47,902 nt of DNA, from positions 311,538 to 359,439 of the forward strand of contig BFEA01000840.1 of NCBI GenBank assembly GCA_003427395.1, read 5' to 3'. Each line of letters opens with the position of its first letter. Positions within the stretch are counted from its first letter, which is position 1. Positions 31,700 to 41,954 of this stretch are shown piece by piece. The position numbers and the translations under genes were made by a program. This DNA comes from Chara braunii. Its lineage: Eukaryota > Streptophyta > Charophyceae > Charales > Characeae. The notes under the pieces were generated by a model, which had not been told where the DNA came from, did no database searches, and saw only the letters and a list, made by a program, of their open reading frames with translations.

Positions 31700-32770
31700 G
31701 AAGGCAGTGTGCGAAAGTACAAACCCGTAGGAAAGAAGGCCAAGCCGGTGTCGATCCTAATAGAAACATCAAGGGAAGAGGCCATGGGGAAGGAAGAAGA
31801 AGTTTTGCGGATAATAAGGGAAAGGCGAGCAACGGAAGGGCATCGGATACCGGATGAGGTAGCAGAAACCATGAAAATAGGGGTAGATGGGTTCCTAACA
31901 GAGAACGAGACTCAGTTGATAAGAAGGGCGTGCCAGGAGTTTCATCTAGCCTTCGCTTTCAATGACCACCAGAAGGGTCAGTTGGATGCGAAACTAATTT
32001 CCCCCGTTAGGATCCATACATTTAAGCATGAGTGCCGGAACGACAAAGGGTCTGCCTACGAGTTTGGAATAGCGGCGGAAGTCACTGAATTGCTTAGGGC
32101 TAAGATAGATTCGTTCGTAGCCGAAACCACCGCGTCCCCCTATGCGAATAAGTGGTTCGTTTTTCGGAAGCCAAACAAGACACTCAGATGGATTCAGGAC
32201 TTGCAGAAACTGAACGCAGTAACAATCCGGGATGCGGGGTCGCTCCCACAGGCCGATTTACTAGCAGAATCCCACGCGGGGCGAAGCATTTACTCCTTAA
32301 TAAATCTGTACTCAGGATACGACCAACTGCCATTCGATGCGAGGGATAGACCGTATACCGCCATGCACACACCGGTAGGGCAGTTGCAGAAGCAAGTGAC
32401 CCCCATGGGTTTTACAAACTAGGTGGCGGAAGCACAAAGGAGGATGCTTAACTTAGCAGGGGACATGTTCCCGGAGAAATGCGAGCCATATATAGACGAT
32501 AATCCCCTAAAGGGCACGCGAGACAAAGATGAGACGGAGGTCGAGCCGGACGTATGAAAGTTTTTCTGGGATCACTTGCAGGATATTAAGGATCTACTCC
32601 AACGGTTTTTGGTTTATAACATCACCGCAAGTGGACCAAAGAGCATTCTGGTTGTCCCGGAGGTAACCATACTGGGGTTTCGCTGTGGGGCCTATGGAAG
32701 GAAACCCGACCCGGCAAAGACAGATAAGATCTCTCAATGGTCGACGCCCCTGCGTAGCACGATGGAAGTG
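31700..32770 (+). pseudogene. Element B: reverse transcriptase with catalytic Asp changed to Asn
   Basis: The frame begins about 31690 (EGSVRKYKPVGKK) and carries FAFNDHQKGQLDAK, ANKWFVFRKPNKTLRWIQD, QADLLAESHAGRSIYSLINLYSGYD and YTAMHTPVG. After a TAG at 32420 come CEPYIDDNPLKG and VTILGFRCGAYGR. Motif A reads LIN instead of LID (AAT at 32303-32305), so the first catalytic Asp is lost by a G-to-A change, while YIDD is kept. Stops lie at 32420, 32555 and 32771. Domain order and length fit Ty3-type RT. Confidence 0.85.
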
Positions 32771-32773
32771 TGA

Positions 32774-33310
32774 GCCTTCCTAGGGGTTATCGGGTTCTGG
32801 AGGATCTTTATCAAGGGATTCGCAAAGATAGCTGAGACTATCCGCGCGATGATTAGGGGAGGAGGCACTTTGTAATGGACCGAGGATAGGGAAGCGGCAA
32901 CCCAGACCCTTAAAGATATTCTGTCTTCCGATCAGGTTACCTTAGCAGCGCCCTGCTTCAATGACGAAATAGAACGACCCTTCATCTTAGAAACAGATGG
33001 GGGACCATTGGCAGTAGGAGGGGTATTGATACAGAAAAGCGAGGAGGGCAAGGAAAGACCGATCAGATTTGAGAGTAGGACCTTGAATTTGGCAGAGCGG
33101 CGGTACTCACAGTTCAAGAAAGAGGTCTTAGCTATCCTGCACTGTCTTAAGACCTTCCAGGCATACCTGTTCAGGAGACGATTTATCCTGAGGATCGATC
33201 CGAGCAACGTTGCTGGGGCACTAAAGAACTACAAGCCTATAGACCCAACCGTCAGGAGGTAGATAGACTTTATATGGCAATTCGACTACAAGGTCGAGCG
33301 AATTGCAGGG
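32774..33310 (+). pseudogene. Element B: RT connection and RNase H
   Basis: Peptides FLGVIGFWRIFIKGFAKIAE, ILETDGGPLAVGGVLIQ, RFESRTLNLAERRYSQFKKE and ILRIDPSNVAGALKNY cover the RT thumb-connection and three RNase H acidic residues (D, E, D). Stops fall at 32873 (TAA) and 33260 (TAG, where a Trp is expected). A frameshift near 33310-33330, in a run of G, T and A homopolymers, moves the continuing frame. Confidence 0.8.
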
Positions 33311-35014
33311 TTTTGGAAAAAGGGCGGATGGGTTGAGTAGGGTGTGTATCACGCCGGAAGGAATAGAGGATGCTAAGCCAATCGACGCCTTCCTAGAATA
33401 CGAAGGAGGGACCCTGATCATGGATAACGAGATGACAGGCGCCGCCCCTACAATGGACCAACTGTTGATTCAGACTCTAGAAAAGGGCGAGCCCGCCGTA
33501 GTTGCGAAACTCAGGGAGGGACCGTTCACCACGTTTAAACGCAGGGAGGAAAAGGATTCGTGGAGAACAATGATGGGGCCGAAAGAAGAACTGATGGCAA
33601 TGGCCGTTGAAGGGGGACGGGATGCTGTGATGTCCTTAGCAGAGACTTGGGCGCAAAGGGAGAGGCAGTACCAAGTGAATCAGACTCAGATGGAACAGGG
33701 TACCGACCAGAACGAACGAAAATTTTTCCTCATACAAGTGTATGAGGGCGTCTTAATAGAAATCGGCCTGCTGCTCAGAGGAAACAAGCAATCCTTGAAA
33801 GTCAGCCCCAAGGCAAGGGAGGAAGCCGAAAAGTACGTCTTGAGGCATGGCTACCTCTTCAAAAAAGAACAGGGAATGTTGCTTAGACGCGTCGTATGCG
33901 GAAGGTCTAGGCAATTAGATATAATCCAGGCAATGCACGATGGGCTAGCCGGAGGGCACAGGTCGTGAAAAGGGATCCTTGCAAAAATCGCACCACTTTA
34001 CTTCTTGTCACGTGTCTTCGAGCCCCTTAGATCTACCCGGGTACTGGGGCCGGGGCACCTGGTGACCTCACGGTTATGCCAGTATCAACGGATGGATACA
34101 GGTATATCTTGGATGTAAGAGACAATCTCAGTGGTTACGTGGAGGTAGTAGCTCTTAAAAGAAAGACGGGGAAGAGAGTGGCCGATTGGATAGAAGACTT
34201 CTACCTTAGGCACCCCGATTTCTACCATAGGCACCCCGATTTCTACCTTAGGCACCCCTTTGTGCGTAGGTTCATAGCGGACAATGGAATGGAATTCGTC
34301 AACCAGGAGGTGTTGGGCAGGCTTAAGGCACTGTGCGTACCTATCAAGATCATCGAGCCATATCACCCTGAGGCCAATGCACCAGTAGAAAGGGGACACC
34401 GGACCTTAAAGAACACCATTGCTAAGTTGGCAGTGGATGACCTGGGGAACTGGCCTCGATACCTTAAGCAGGCGGTCTTCTCTGAGAACATGACGCCGAA
34501 AAGGACGACGGGATGCATTCCGGCAGAACTCTGGTATGAGAGGGAGATCGATTTTCCGATGGAAGCCTTGGTTCCCACCTGGAACAGGCTAGAGGACAAT
34601 CCGCACATCTCTACGGAAGAACTAATTGTCGCACGTTGCCAATAGGTCGTGAGAAATGAGGAAGCCTTGGAGGATGTGGTTAGGCGAGTGATGGATAGTC
34701 GAATGAAAGACAAAGCAAGGTGGGATCAGGTAACGAACATCCGGAAGGAACCGCTCCAGGTGGGAGAGAAGATACTAGTTAGGAACTCGACACTTGAAAG
34801 CACATGGTCTGGACAGCTGGGGAAAAGGTTCGAAGTCCCCTACAGAGTCGCAAAGCGGGTGGGTCTGAACACATTTGAACTTCAGGATTTTGATGGCACT
34901 GGGATAAAAGGGTCATTTCCGGGACAGAGACTGGTCAGGTTTTTGAGCAGGGACCCGGTGGAGCAATGGTTACAGGAGGCTCAGGATACGGAAACAGGGG
35001 AATTGACAACTTGA
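33303..35014 (+). pseudogene. Element B: integrase with GPY/F-like tail, finger deleted
   Basis: The first frame (33303-33968) covers the linker ADGLSRV to LLRRVVCGRSRQLDIIQAMHDGLAGGHR, the His half of the HHCC finger. After a TGA (33966) the Cys half (CKxC, CxxC) is absent and a frameshift falls at the first catalytic Asp block (near 34055-34065). The core resumes with YILDVRDNLSGY, FIADNGMEFVN (second Asp) and HPEANAPVERGHRTLK (Glu). A 7-codon block is present three times at 34201-34260. After a TAG (34643), VGEKILVRNS and KRFEVPYRV form a GPY/F-like C-terminal module. No chromodomain is seen. Confidence 0.85.
34201..34260 (+). repeat. 21-bp in-frame triplication inside integrase
   Basis: Copies start at 34201, 34222 and 34243 and encode YLRHPDF, YHRHPDF and YLRHP-F. 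Element C has a single YLRYPF at the same site, so the extra 14 residues are a local duplication between the two catalytic Asp blocks. Confidence 0.9.
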
Positions 35015-35125
35015 AAGGCAAGCAGTTGGCTACGATTCTATACCACCTCCCTGCGGGAGTAATCATGACTGCAGGGGTCGTTCATTTTATGTCTCCTTTC
35101 CTGTGGAACATGGGGTGACTACCTG

Positions 35126-35985
35126 GTGCTGGGTGTGAATGAGGTTGGAAGTATGGGACAATGTACCATAGTTTTTGTGGGGCAATTTTGGGGGATGGCC
35201 TGCATAGGGTGCCTATGTGACTGGGATAATGTACCAAGGTTCTGGGGAAGGGATAATGGGACTACCGCTTATATGGGGTCAACCAAGGGTTCTGGGGACG
35301 CCTACAAATCTGCAAATGGGAGTGGGAAGGGAATGCATGTGTATGAGGAATGTGGTGACTGTTATGGATGGACACGATCAGGCAAGAAGAGAGCAACAAG
35401 AAAAAACAAAATTGAGTTAGGAAACGAAAATGATAGCAACGCCATCAATAGGCCTAACGAGCAGCAACCAACAAGACAGGCTGGAGAATCAAGCTCCAGA
35501 AAAAGGAAATTGTACGTGAGATTTGACCACAATCTGGTCATAAACAGGGGGGGGGGGAAAGCAAGGGACCCGGGGACCGTCACCTCCTAGAGAAGGGGAG
35601 CCAACGATGATAGTGAAGAACAGGTTGGGAACCCGGGGAAGAGACAGAAGGTGGAAGAGAAAGAGCTGCAGTGAGGAGGAAAAAGATGAAGTCATAAAAC
35701 CCACAAGAGAAGTGCGGGGAAGAGAGGAGGACCCGGGGCAAGAAAAGGACAAATGGGTAAGAGAGTTTGGGCCGACTTTCAGTGACTGGTTTGATCAATG
35801 GGCCAGTATCTTGTGATGCCAGTGGGTAATGAAGGGGAAGGAAAAGTTCAGTAGAGGAGAGGACATATCCCCAATAACCTTCTTCACAGAGAAGACACTC
35901 CTTCAGTTGCAAAGGATAAACAGACAAATGCAGGAAGAGATTGAGGATCGTGCAAGAGAGGTTCGGCGCAGGGCGGCTGGACACT
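35126..35985 (+). pseudogene. Unknown degraded ORF after element B
   Basis: One frame ends at 35590 and carries NEQQPTRQAGESSSRKRKLYVRFDHN. At an 11-G run (35547-35557) the reading moves to another frame, PPREGEPTMIVKNR, then KWVREFGPTFSDWFDQW. A TGA (35814) follows and the frame ends LQRINRQMQEEIEDRAREVRRRAAGH. It is charged and possibly coiled-coil at the end. It could be a 3' ORF of element B or the start of another gag. No known domain is seen. Confidence 0.35.
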
Positions 35986-36122
35986 AAAGGGATAGTAGGC
36001 ATAATGGGGGTCACCTAGAAATTGGGGCAGGGTTGATACCCAGGCAGGTGGAACTGCCATTTTGAATTTCGCATTTGAACCTTTTTTCTTTTTGAATGAA
36101 CTGCAATGCAACAAGTTTTTGA

Positions 36123-36500
36123 TTAAGATTGACCAACGACTGGGTAACTAGTGCTACTTTCCAATAGTAGTGGCTTCTTCGGAAGGACATGTGGGCTGAT
36201 GAGTTTTGAGACCGGGACTATGAAGGATTGGGGTCTACATGAGACAAGTCTATAATGGTATCTTTTGCATTCGAACTTTGTCTCCTGCTTTTTGAAGGAC
36301 TGCGACAGAACAACTTCTTGGACTGGGAAAGTTAGCAAGGGATGAGTAGCTAGTGCTACTTTGTATAAGTAATCGCTCCTTTGGTAATATGAGCATTTTT
36401 TTAGAAGAAAGAGGACTGGGAATGATTGACTCTGTCTTATGAGACAAGCGAGGGAACGTGGACAGTCAAAGATTCGAAGAAAAATTGGTGGCAAAGAGTC
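36123..36500. repeat. Diverged tandem duplication, about 202 bp
   Basis: CTAGTGCTACTT occurs near 36145 and 36347. GAGACAAG follows at the same distance in both halves (36241 and 36440 regions). The two halves are clearly related but well diverged. Confidence 0.55.
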
Positions 36501-36639
36501 TTTCTTTTGAGAATTGTGTATCCATGGTTGAATGAGTCATCGCATGAGTCTTTGTGAGAGGTTAGGGGACCTATGGGTAAAGAGGCATGAAGAATCCTCT
36601 TCTCTAGGAGCCTAATCCAACCTATCATGGACAAGTCCA

Positions 36640-37757
36640 GAGCAATGAAAGGGCATGAGAGGTCAGAGAAAGGAAACATGGACTGGGCAAGTATTCTCTG
36701 CAATGGTTGAACGTTATGATCTTACGAAAGGAGACATGATTTACAGATACTGTAAATCATGTGTGTTATGTCAGAAGAGGTCTACCACAAGAATGATTGA
36801 GCCCCTATTCCCTACAATTCTGGTAGAACCAGGTAGCAGGGTTCATTTGGATCTCATTACTATGCCGCCAGACAAGGGTGGGATGAGATACATATTAAAC
36901 ATGAGAGATAATTTCTCTGGTATGTGAAGGCAAAAACTCTGAAAAGGAAGACAGCCGAACAAGTGGCTGACTAGATAAAAGAAGTTTATCTCAGGTATCC
37001 TTTTATTAGGGAATTTGTCTTAGACAGGGGATCAGAATTCAGAAATGAGATTCTCAGGAGAACTACACTGAGGTTTGGTGTCAGAGTTCAGTATGTGACT
37101 ACTTACCATCCTCAAGCTAATGCACTTGTTGAAAGAGGACACAAAACTTTGAAATATTTTTTAGCCAAGTGGTGTGAAAGAAATTTCAGTAACTGGCCAA
37201 GAGTATTAAGAGCTGCTGTGTTTGCTGACAACATCACAATCAAGAGAACTATTGGATATGCGCCATTTACTTTATGGTACGACCGATATGCTACATTGTC
37301 AATTGAAAGTATTGTCAAGACATGGCCAAGTCAAGAAAGTGACAGAAACTATTCTATTTCAGAGCTTCTTCAAATCCGGATGAGGCAAATATCAGAAGTT
37401 GATCAGGAAGTGATGGATGCTGCAGAAAGGATGGCGTTCAACAGGTTGTCAGATCAGGAAAGATGGAACAAGAAAATATATATAAGAAAAGAGAAATTGA
37501 AGATAGGAGATGTTGTCCTTCTGTTTGACAGTTCGCTTGAGATGCAATGGACTAAAAGGTTGGAGCCCAGATGGTTTGGTCCCTACAGAATCACAGGGGA
37601 AGCAGAGGGCAAAGTTTATAAGATTTCAGAGATGGATGGATCCAGAGTTCACGACATGGTGTCTGGGTCGAAACTTCGTAAGTTTATCTTCAGAGATTCT
37701 GACTTGATCCCTACAGTGACCTCAAAGAGAGGAAAAAGAAGTCAGTCATCCAAGTGA
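36640..37757 (+). pseudogene. Element C: integrase only (Ty3-type)
   Basis: The fragment begins inside an HHCC finger (MRGQRKETW, then YCKSCVLCQKRS) and continues with VHLDLITMPPDKGG (first Asp) and YILNMRDNFSG. A one-base loss near 36922 and a TAG at 36972 (Trp expected) follow, then VLDRGSEFRN (second Asp), HPQANALVERGHKTLK (Glu) and a GPY/F module, LKIGDVVLLF and RWFGPYRI. From 37095 to 37757 the C-terminal 220 codons are open. No gag, RT or RNase H precede it on this strand. It is AT-rich like element A and supplies exactly what element A lacks. The enzyme would insert element DNA into the genome. Confidence 0.85.
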
Positions 37758-39440
37758 GAAAACAGTCATAGAGGACTGAGAGAAAGAGTACAGTGAGACA
37801 ATGAGACAGTAAGACTGAATTTTCAAGAAGCTGTGATCGTTCATGCATAGTCAATTCAGCATTTCTGGTTCAACATTTCAGTTTCAGAACTCCAGTTTCA
37901 TCATTTCGGTTTCGGTAATTTAATTTCAGTCTCCAGTTTCAACGCCTCAGTTTCAATATCTCAGTTTTCAGCAAGTCCTTGCATTCAGTATTTCAGCAAA
38001 TGACTAGGTCAGGTCTTTTGATGCAGTGCTACAGTAGTTCCATGAGTGTCAAGTCCCTGAGAGTGGGAAAAATTGTAAAATCGGTTTCGTAAGTGTTGAC
38101 ACAGTGTTAAAGATTTGAGAAGCTCATGGTTGTGGCACATCAAAAGGTATGATCAGTACTGCCCTAAGATAAAGAGAAGAGCATGGAAGGCATGAATAAG
38201 TTCAGTTTTGCCTGACTAAGAATTATCAGCAGAAGAACTTCGTGTCTCTGGGTAAAAAGTCCAACCAAGAAATTCAGATGAAGGCAGCCATAAAGAAGTT
38301 CAACTTTACTTGATTGAGAGTGGTCAGTAGAGGGACTTTGTGCCTTTCGTTAAGGATCTGTCTTCACTCCGATGAGGGAAGGGATCTCTCTGAGATCAGT
38401 GTTTCATTATTTCATTCAGACTGACGGGACGTCTCTTGGAAAAGAAATCCCAGTTGAGGGAAGAGACCTCTCTGGGGCTAGCACTAAGTTCTTTGCCTGA
38501 GGTTGAAGGGAGGTCTCTTGCAAACTCTTAGTGTTGGCTAGCATGTTATTGTTCAGTACCTCTTGAGACCGAAGGAACGTCTCTTGAGAAATGTTTGTCC
38601 TGTTATGGGGCGTGGGCAGTCTGCTTGTGGGTTATGATATGCTTGTCTGATTGTCTGTGCCCGGGAGTTTTCTTTACTAATCTGAGGATGCATTGATTGC
38701 CGAGACCATCCAAAGCCTTACCTCAGTAGGTTGCAATCTAGTGGGGTCAGCAGGTCCCTGACGCGAGTGTCGAATTCTGTAGTCGACTGAGGCTAAGGCT
38801 CCGAGAATCTGGCCAATGAGGTCGAAAGGGGTCAGTTGGAACCCTACCGTAATCAGAGGTTGCAATCCAGCGAGGTTAGCTAGAGCCTGGAACTGTGGTT
38901 AGACCGCGTCCCACGTTCAAAAATCTGGGTAGGGCAGCCGGCGCCCTTGGCCAAAAACTGGTAGGTGAGCCGGTCCCTGACCGCAGTGGTCAAATCCGGG
39001 TTCGGGACAGTTTGACTGACGGGACGTCTACTGTCATAGGGTGGCCAGACCCGCTATAGTCTGGGTGTCCTGGCGAGAGTACGAAAGGGCTGTCATACTT
39101 GAGTTGTGGGTATGATTGGTCCTGACCTGGAGGCAAGCCAAAGGGGCTGTTAAGACAAATGGTCTGACTAGTCCTGGCCTGAGGCGGAACGAATGAGGTA
39201 TGTCAGACTGACGGGACGTCTGGCATTCCTGGCGAGTGGTGGGCCGAAATCAAGGCAATCAATAAATCTTGGGTGTGAAGAGTTGTTATGTATTTCATTA
39301 TTTGTTATTTATTATTTTATTTACGGGTTTTATTTTAATTTGTTAATGTTTGATTGCTGGTTGTCAGAGGGTCTGCTTGCTGGGGCATGGTTGTTGTCTG
39401 TGGGACTTGCTGATTTTGCAGGTTTATAAATACTTATCTG
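37758..39440. other. Repeat-rich non-coding DNA after element C, possible 3' LTR
   Basis: There is no ORF of note. Between 37850 and 37990 the word CAGTTTCA recurs. GACTGACGGGACGTCT occurs three times without change (38419, 39014, 39206) and a variant lies near 38563. GGTCTCTTG-type words recur between 38360 and 38600. Its position after integrase suggests an LTR, but ends and a partner were not found. Confidence 0.4.
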
Positions 39441-39451
39441 AAGTTCCCCGA

Positions 39452-39640
39452 CCAGAGAAAAGAAAAAGGGTTTGGTATCCCCTCCCTTTTATCTGAGAAG
39501 TTGAGGAGACACCTCACTCAGACCAGAGAAAGAAAACAAGGGTTTGGTATCCCCATCAGGTCTTGAGAAGCTGAGAAGGCGTCTCACTCACGCCAGAGAA
39601 CAGAAAAGAGGGTTTGGTATGCCCTATTTCCAGCATGGCA
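39452..39640. repeat. 70-bp tandem repeat, three copies
   Basis: CCAGAGAA(A/C)AGAAAA followed by GGGTTTGGTAT begins at 39452, 39523 and 39593. Confidence 0.85.
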
Positions 39641-39899
39641 GACAGAGTGGGTACCCTCGTTACTGGGTCATCTCGGCATAGATGCCTGATCAAGAATTAA
39701 GGTAACCTTCATACGAAAGACCAGCAGCTGAATAAGTCAAACAAGCAGGCAAAATCCTTCTAATAATTTTATTTGGTGGCCAACAAGCGGCCTGGTTCAC
39801 GAGGAACCTGCATCCCTGGCCTTAAGGAAGCCAAACTCTCAGGTCTGGGACGATGTAGAAGGGACTGTGAACTGAAATTTTTAGGGGCAGAAAACAAAT

Positions 39900-40370
39900 T
39901 CAGAGAGATGAAAAGAAGTCGTGTTTATACAAGACATAGAAGATGGCCATGAGCTCAAGCTGGAAAAGAAAGAGAAGGAAGAAGATGCTGAAGAAAATGC
40001 AGTGATTAGGGTGATGAGGAGACGAGACATCACACAGGATAGAGGAAGGTGGGGCAGGCACTATAGCCTTGCTTACAGCGGGGGTGGAACGAGCTCTAGG
40101 GATATAAGGAGGTGAAGAGGCGCTAGGTGTGCCGTAGCGCGCATCAAATCTCTTTCGAAGGTGCTCCATCCTTTCAGGGGATGGGGTCCTCTCGTACCAA
40201 CCGGCAAGTGAATAACGAGGGTATGGCATTAGGTGCCCGTAACCTCGTGGCACTTCTTCTTCCTCTTCCTCTGAGGTATACTCACGCCTCGCGCGAGCTG
40301 GCGGCTCATCCTTGGCTTTCCCTGCCCTTCCTCCCCTTCCTCTACCCTGTCCGCGGTGTGCCTCAGGCAT
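39900..40370 (-). CDS. Possible exon: Arg/Gly-rich start, acidic patch
   Basis: From an ATG at 40370 the minus strand reads MPEAHRGQGRGRGGRAG, an acidic EEEEEEV run, then MPYPRYSLAGWYERTPSPERMEHLRKRF. After STPA a GTAAGC (40076-40071) would be a good 5' splice site, and the composition beyond it (Phe/Leu-rich) looks like intron. So only 40370-40077 is likely coding, if at all. It could be the first exon of a host gene or a gag N-terminus. No domain is recognised. Confidence 0.35.
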   Translation of the reverse strand: MPEAHRGQGRGRGGRAGKAKDEPPARARREYTSEEEEEEVPRGYGHLMPYPRYSLAGWYERTPSPERMEHLRKRFDARYGTPSASSPPYIPRARSTPAVSKAIVPAPPSSILCDVSSPHHPNHCIFFSIFFLLFLFQLELMAIFYVLYKHDFFSSL

Positions 40371-40499
40371 GATGCACGTGAGGTGGCTAAAAACTATGAC
40401 TGAGAAGGTTGAGTGAATGAAGTCTACGATGATGAGAAGGATCTTGAAAGCGGGAGCGGAAGACTACCAAAAGAAATAAAGAAAAATAACCGCGCCGAC

Positions 40500-40800
40500 T
40501 ACGAGAGACTACGACATACTACGTGAGAGAGAAGATAAGCGCTAAAAAAAAAAGCAAGCGCAGAGAGAAGACGAGCGCTAAGGGAGTGTAGCGAAGAGAA
40601 AAGAAACCTAGCGCAGAGGGAAGGAGCTAGTGCAGAAACGTGGAGAAAGATAGGCGAGCACAGATAAGAAAGGCGAGCGTAAAAAAAAAAAAAAAAAAAG
40701 TGAGCACTAAAGCAAAAACAGAAAACAGACTGTGTAGAACTACGGTGCGGGCTCCGCAGTGAGTTGCGAGCAGGAATGAATGAGAAGTATATCTTGCTCA
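40500..40800. repeat. A/G-rich low-complexity DNA with A19 run
   Basis: Words such as GCGCTAA, GCGAGCG and GCGCAGAG recur. A run of about 19 A lies at 40681-40699. No ORF is seen. Confidence 0.6.
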
Positions 40801-40867
40801 CTCTGGTTTTATGTTGAAAACTCGATGCGTTTCGACCCAGCGGGGACGCTGGGTGGGGGGTTGGTAT

Positions 40868-41838
40868 TATGTCGGAGGGCGCGGCGTCCCGGCCCTCCTT
40901 TGTGTACCAGTTCCTCGCTCAGTGCCAATCCCTTGCCCTGACTTACTGATCCCTGAGGCTCGTCTGGTGCTGTTTAGGTCTGGTACCTGGGTTATTCTCG
41001 GCATGGACCAGCCCCGGTGGCGCAGCCCTCAGCAAAAGGGGTGCGCCACAGGACTTCCATTGGTCCACGAAGGCTCGGCGCACTGCTGTACAACAGAGCA
41101 CAACCGGCCTGTGGCCATGGTAGCCGCCGGGTTCGCCCTGGGATGCGGAGGTGAGAGGGTTGACTCAGTCTTTTTAACAGCGTGCCAACCCCCCTCTACT
41201 GAGTTATGGGTTAGGTGCACTGGGTGGAGGTCAACGTCAAAAGAGAAAAGAAAAGATAATAAAATATAATAAAACGTCGAGTATGAAAATGTTTAGTTTG
41301 GGGAAAAACTAGTGCCTTCTGACCACTGTGACTTTACGCTTTCTTTTCCATTCTTGTTTCATAGCTATCATTATTATTTTTGTTATTATTACTTAATTTT
41401 TCTATTTTTCAATTCTCTGCCTGTTGGCCTGTCCTTTCGCGGAAAGGCCAACGGTTCGAATTTCGAGCCAGCGGTCCACGGCCCTGAGTAGGCTGGCCTT
41501 GCGTGTACTGTCTATGGGGGAGCTCCGATCTGGCGCCATGCGGTGAGACCCCAAAAAGGAGGGGGACCCGCGGCCGCATCGGTAGGAAGCCCATCACCCC
41601 TGAAGTGGGTCATGAGCCCCCTCCTTGCCATCAGACACGGGTACCCATCGGGTAAAGGCCAATTCGCGTGTTTTGAGGGAAGAAAAGTGCTTGTCAATAT
41701 CCCGTTATGGGACCATCACTTCAGAATAGCAATCACCCTTTTGTGAGACGAAGCGACTAGGACCAATAGCAGAAGGCCTGTGGAGATCGCGGCCATAAGT
41801 TCGTCTCTTTTTTTCCTTTCTTTGGTTTTCTTTTATAA
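40868..41838 (+). repeat. Right copy of the ~970-bp inverted-repeat pair
   Basis: It starts TGTCGGAGGGCGCGG right after a purine-rich GGGTGGGGGG stretch, and ends near GGTTTTCTTTTAT. It is the reverse complement of 20238-21209. The TG start after a purine tract is what a 3' LTR would show. The opposite end lacks an obvious CA. Confidence 0.85.
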
Positions 41839-41954
41839 TACCTTATTCGTTAAAATATGACATTATATTGTGTCCTCTTTCGAACGAATTCAGTTTCAGC
41901 TGCAGCCTAAGCAACCTAGGCATACCTATCCACTCACCCATCCACTGGCCCCAT

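Larger units (their letters stand above)
24467..35014 (+). mobile_element. Element B: decayed Ty3/gypsy-type retrotransposon with four-unit upstream array
   Basis: The plus-strand order is four tandem copies of an unknown protein, gag, protease, RT, RNase H, integrase with a GPY/F-like tail. The order is that of Ty3/gypsy elements. It is GC-richer than elements A and C. From unit 3 (26217) through protease (to about 31680) the coding stays in one frame, broken only by stops. RT and RNase H are in a second frame after an indel near 31681. Ten or more stops and several frameshifts make it inactive. LTRs were not identified, so element ends are approximate. Confidence 0.85.

Noticed and set aside
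24467-34645. Alternative genetic code with reassigned stops
   Set aside because: All three stop codons occur within the damaged genes and expected residues differ (Arg, Trp, Gln). Frameshifts are also present, so decay is simpler.
36123-36640. Upstream part of element C's pol
   Set aside because: Frames show no RNase H or linker motif, and the stretch is a 202-bp tandem duplicate.
38880-39010. tRNA gene suggested by GGTTAGACC and CACGTTCAAAAATC
   Set aside because: No acceptor or D stem closes and spacing is wrong.
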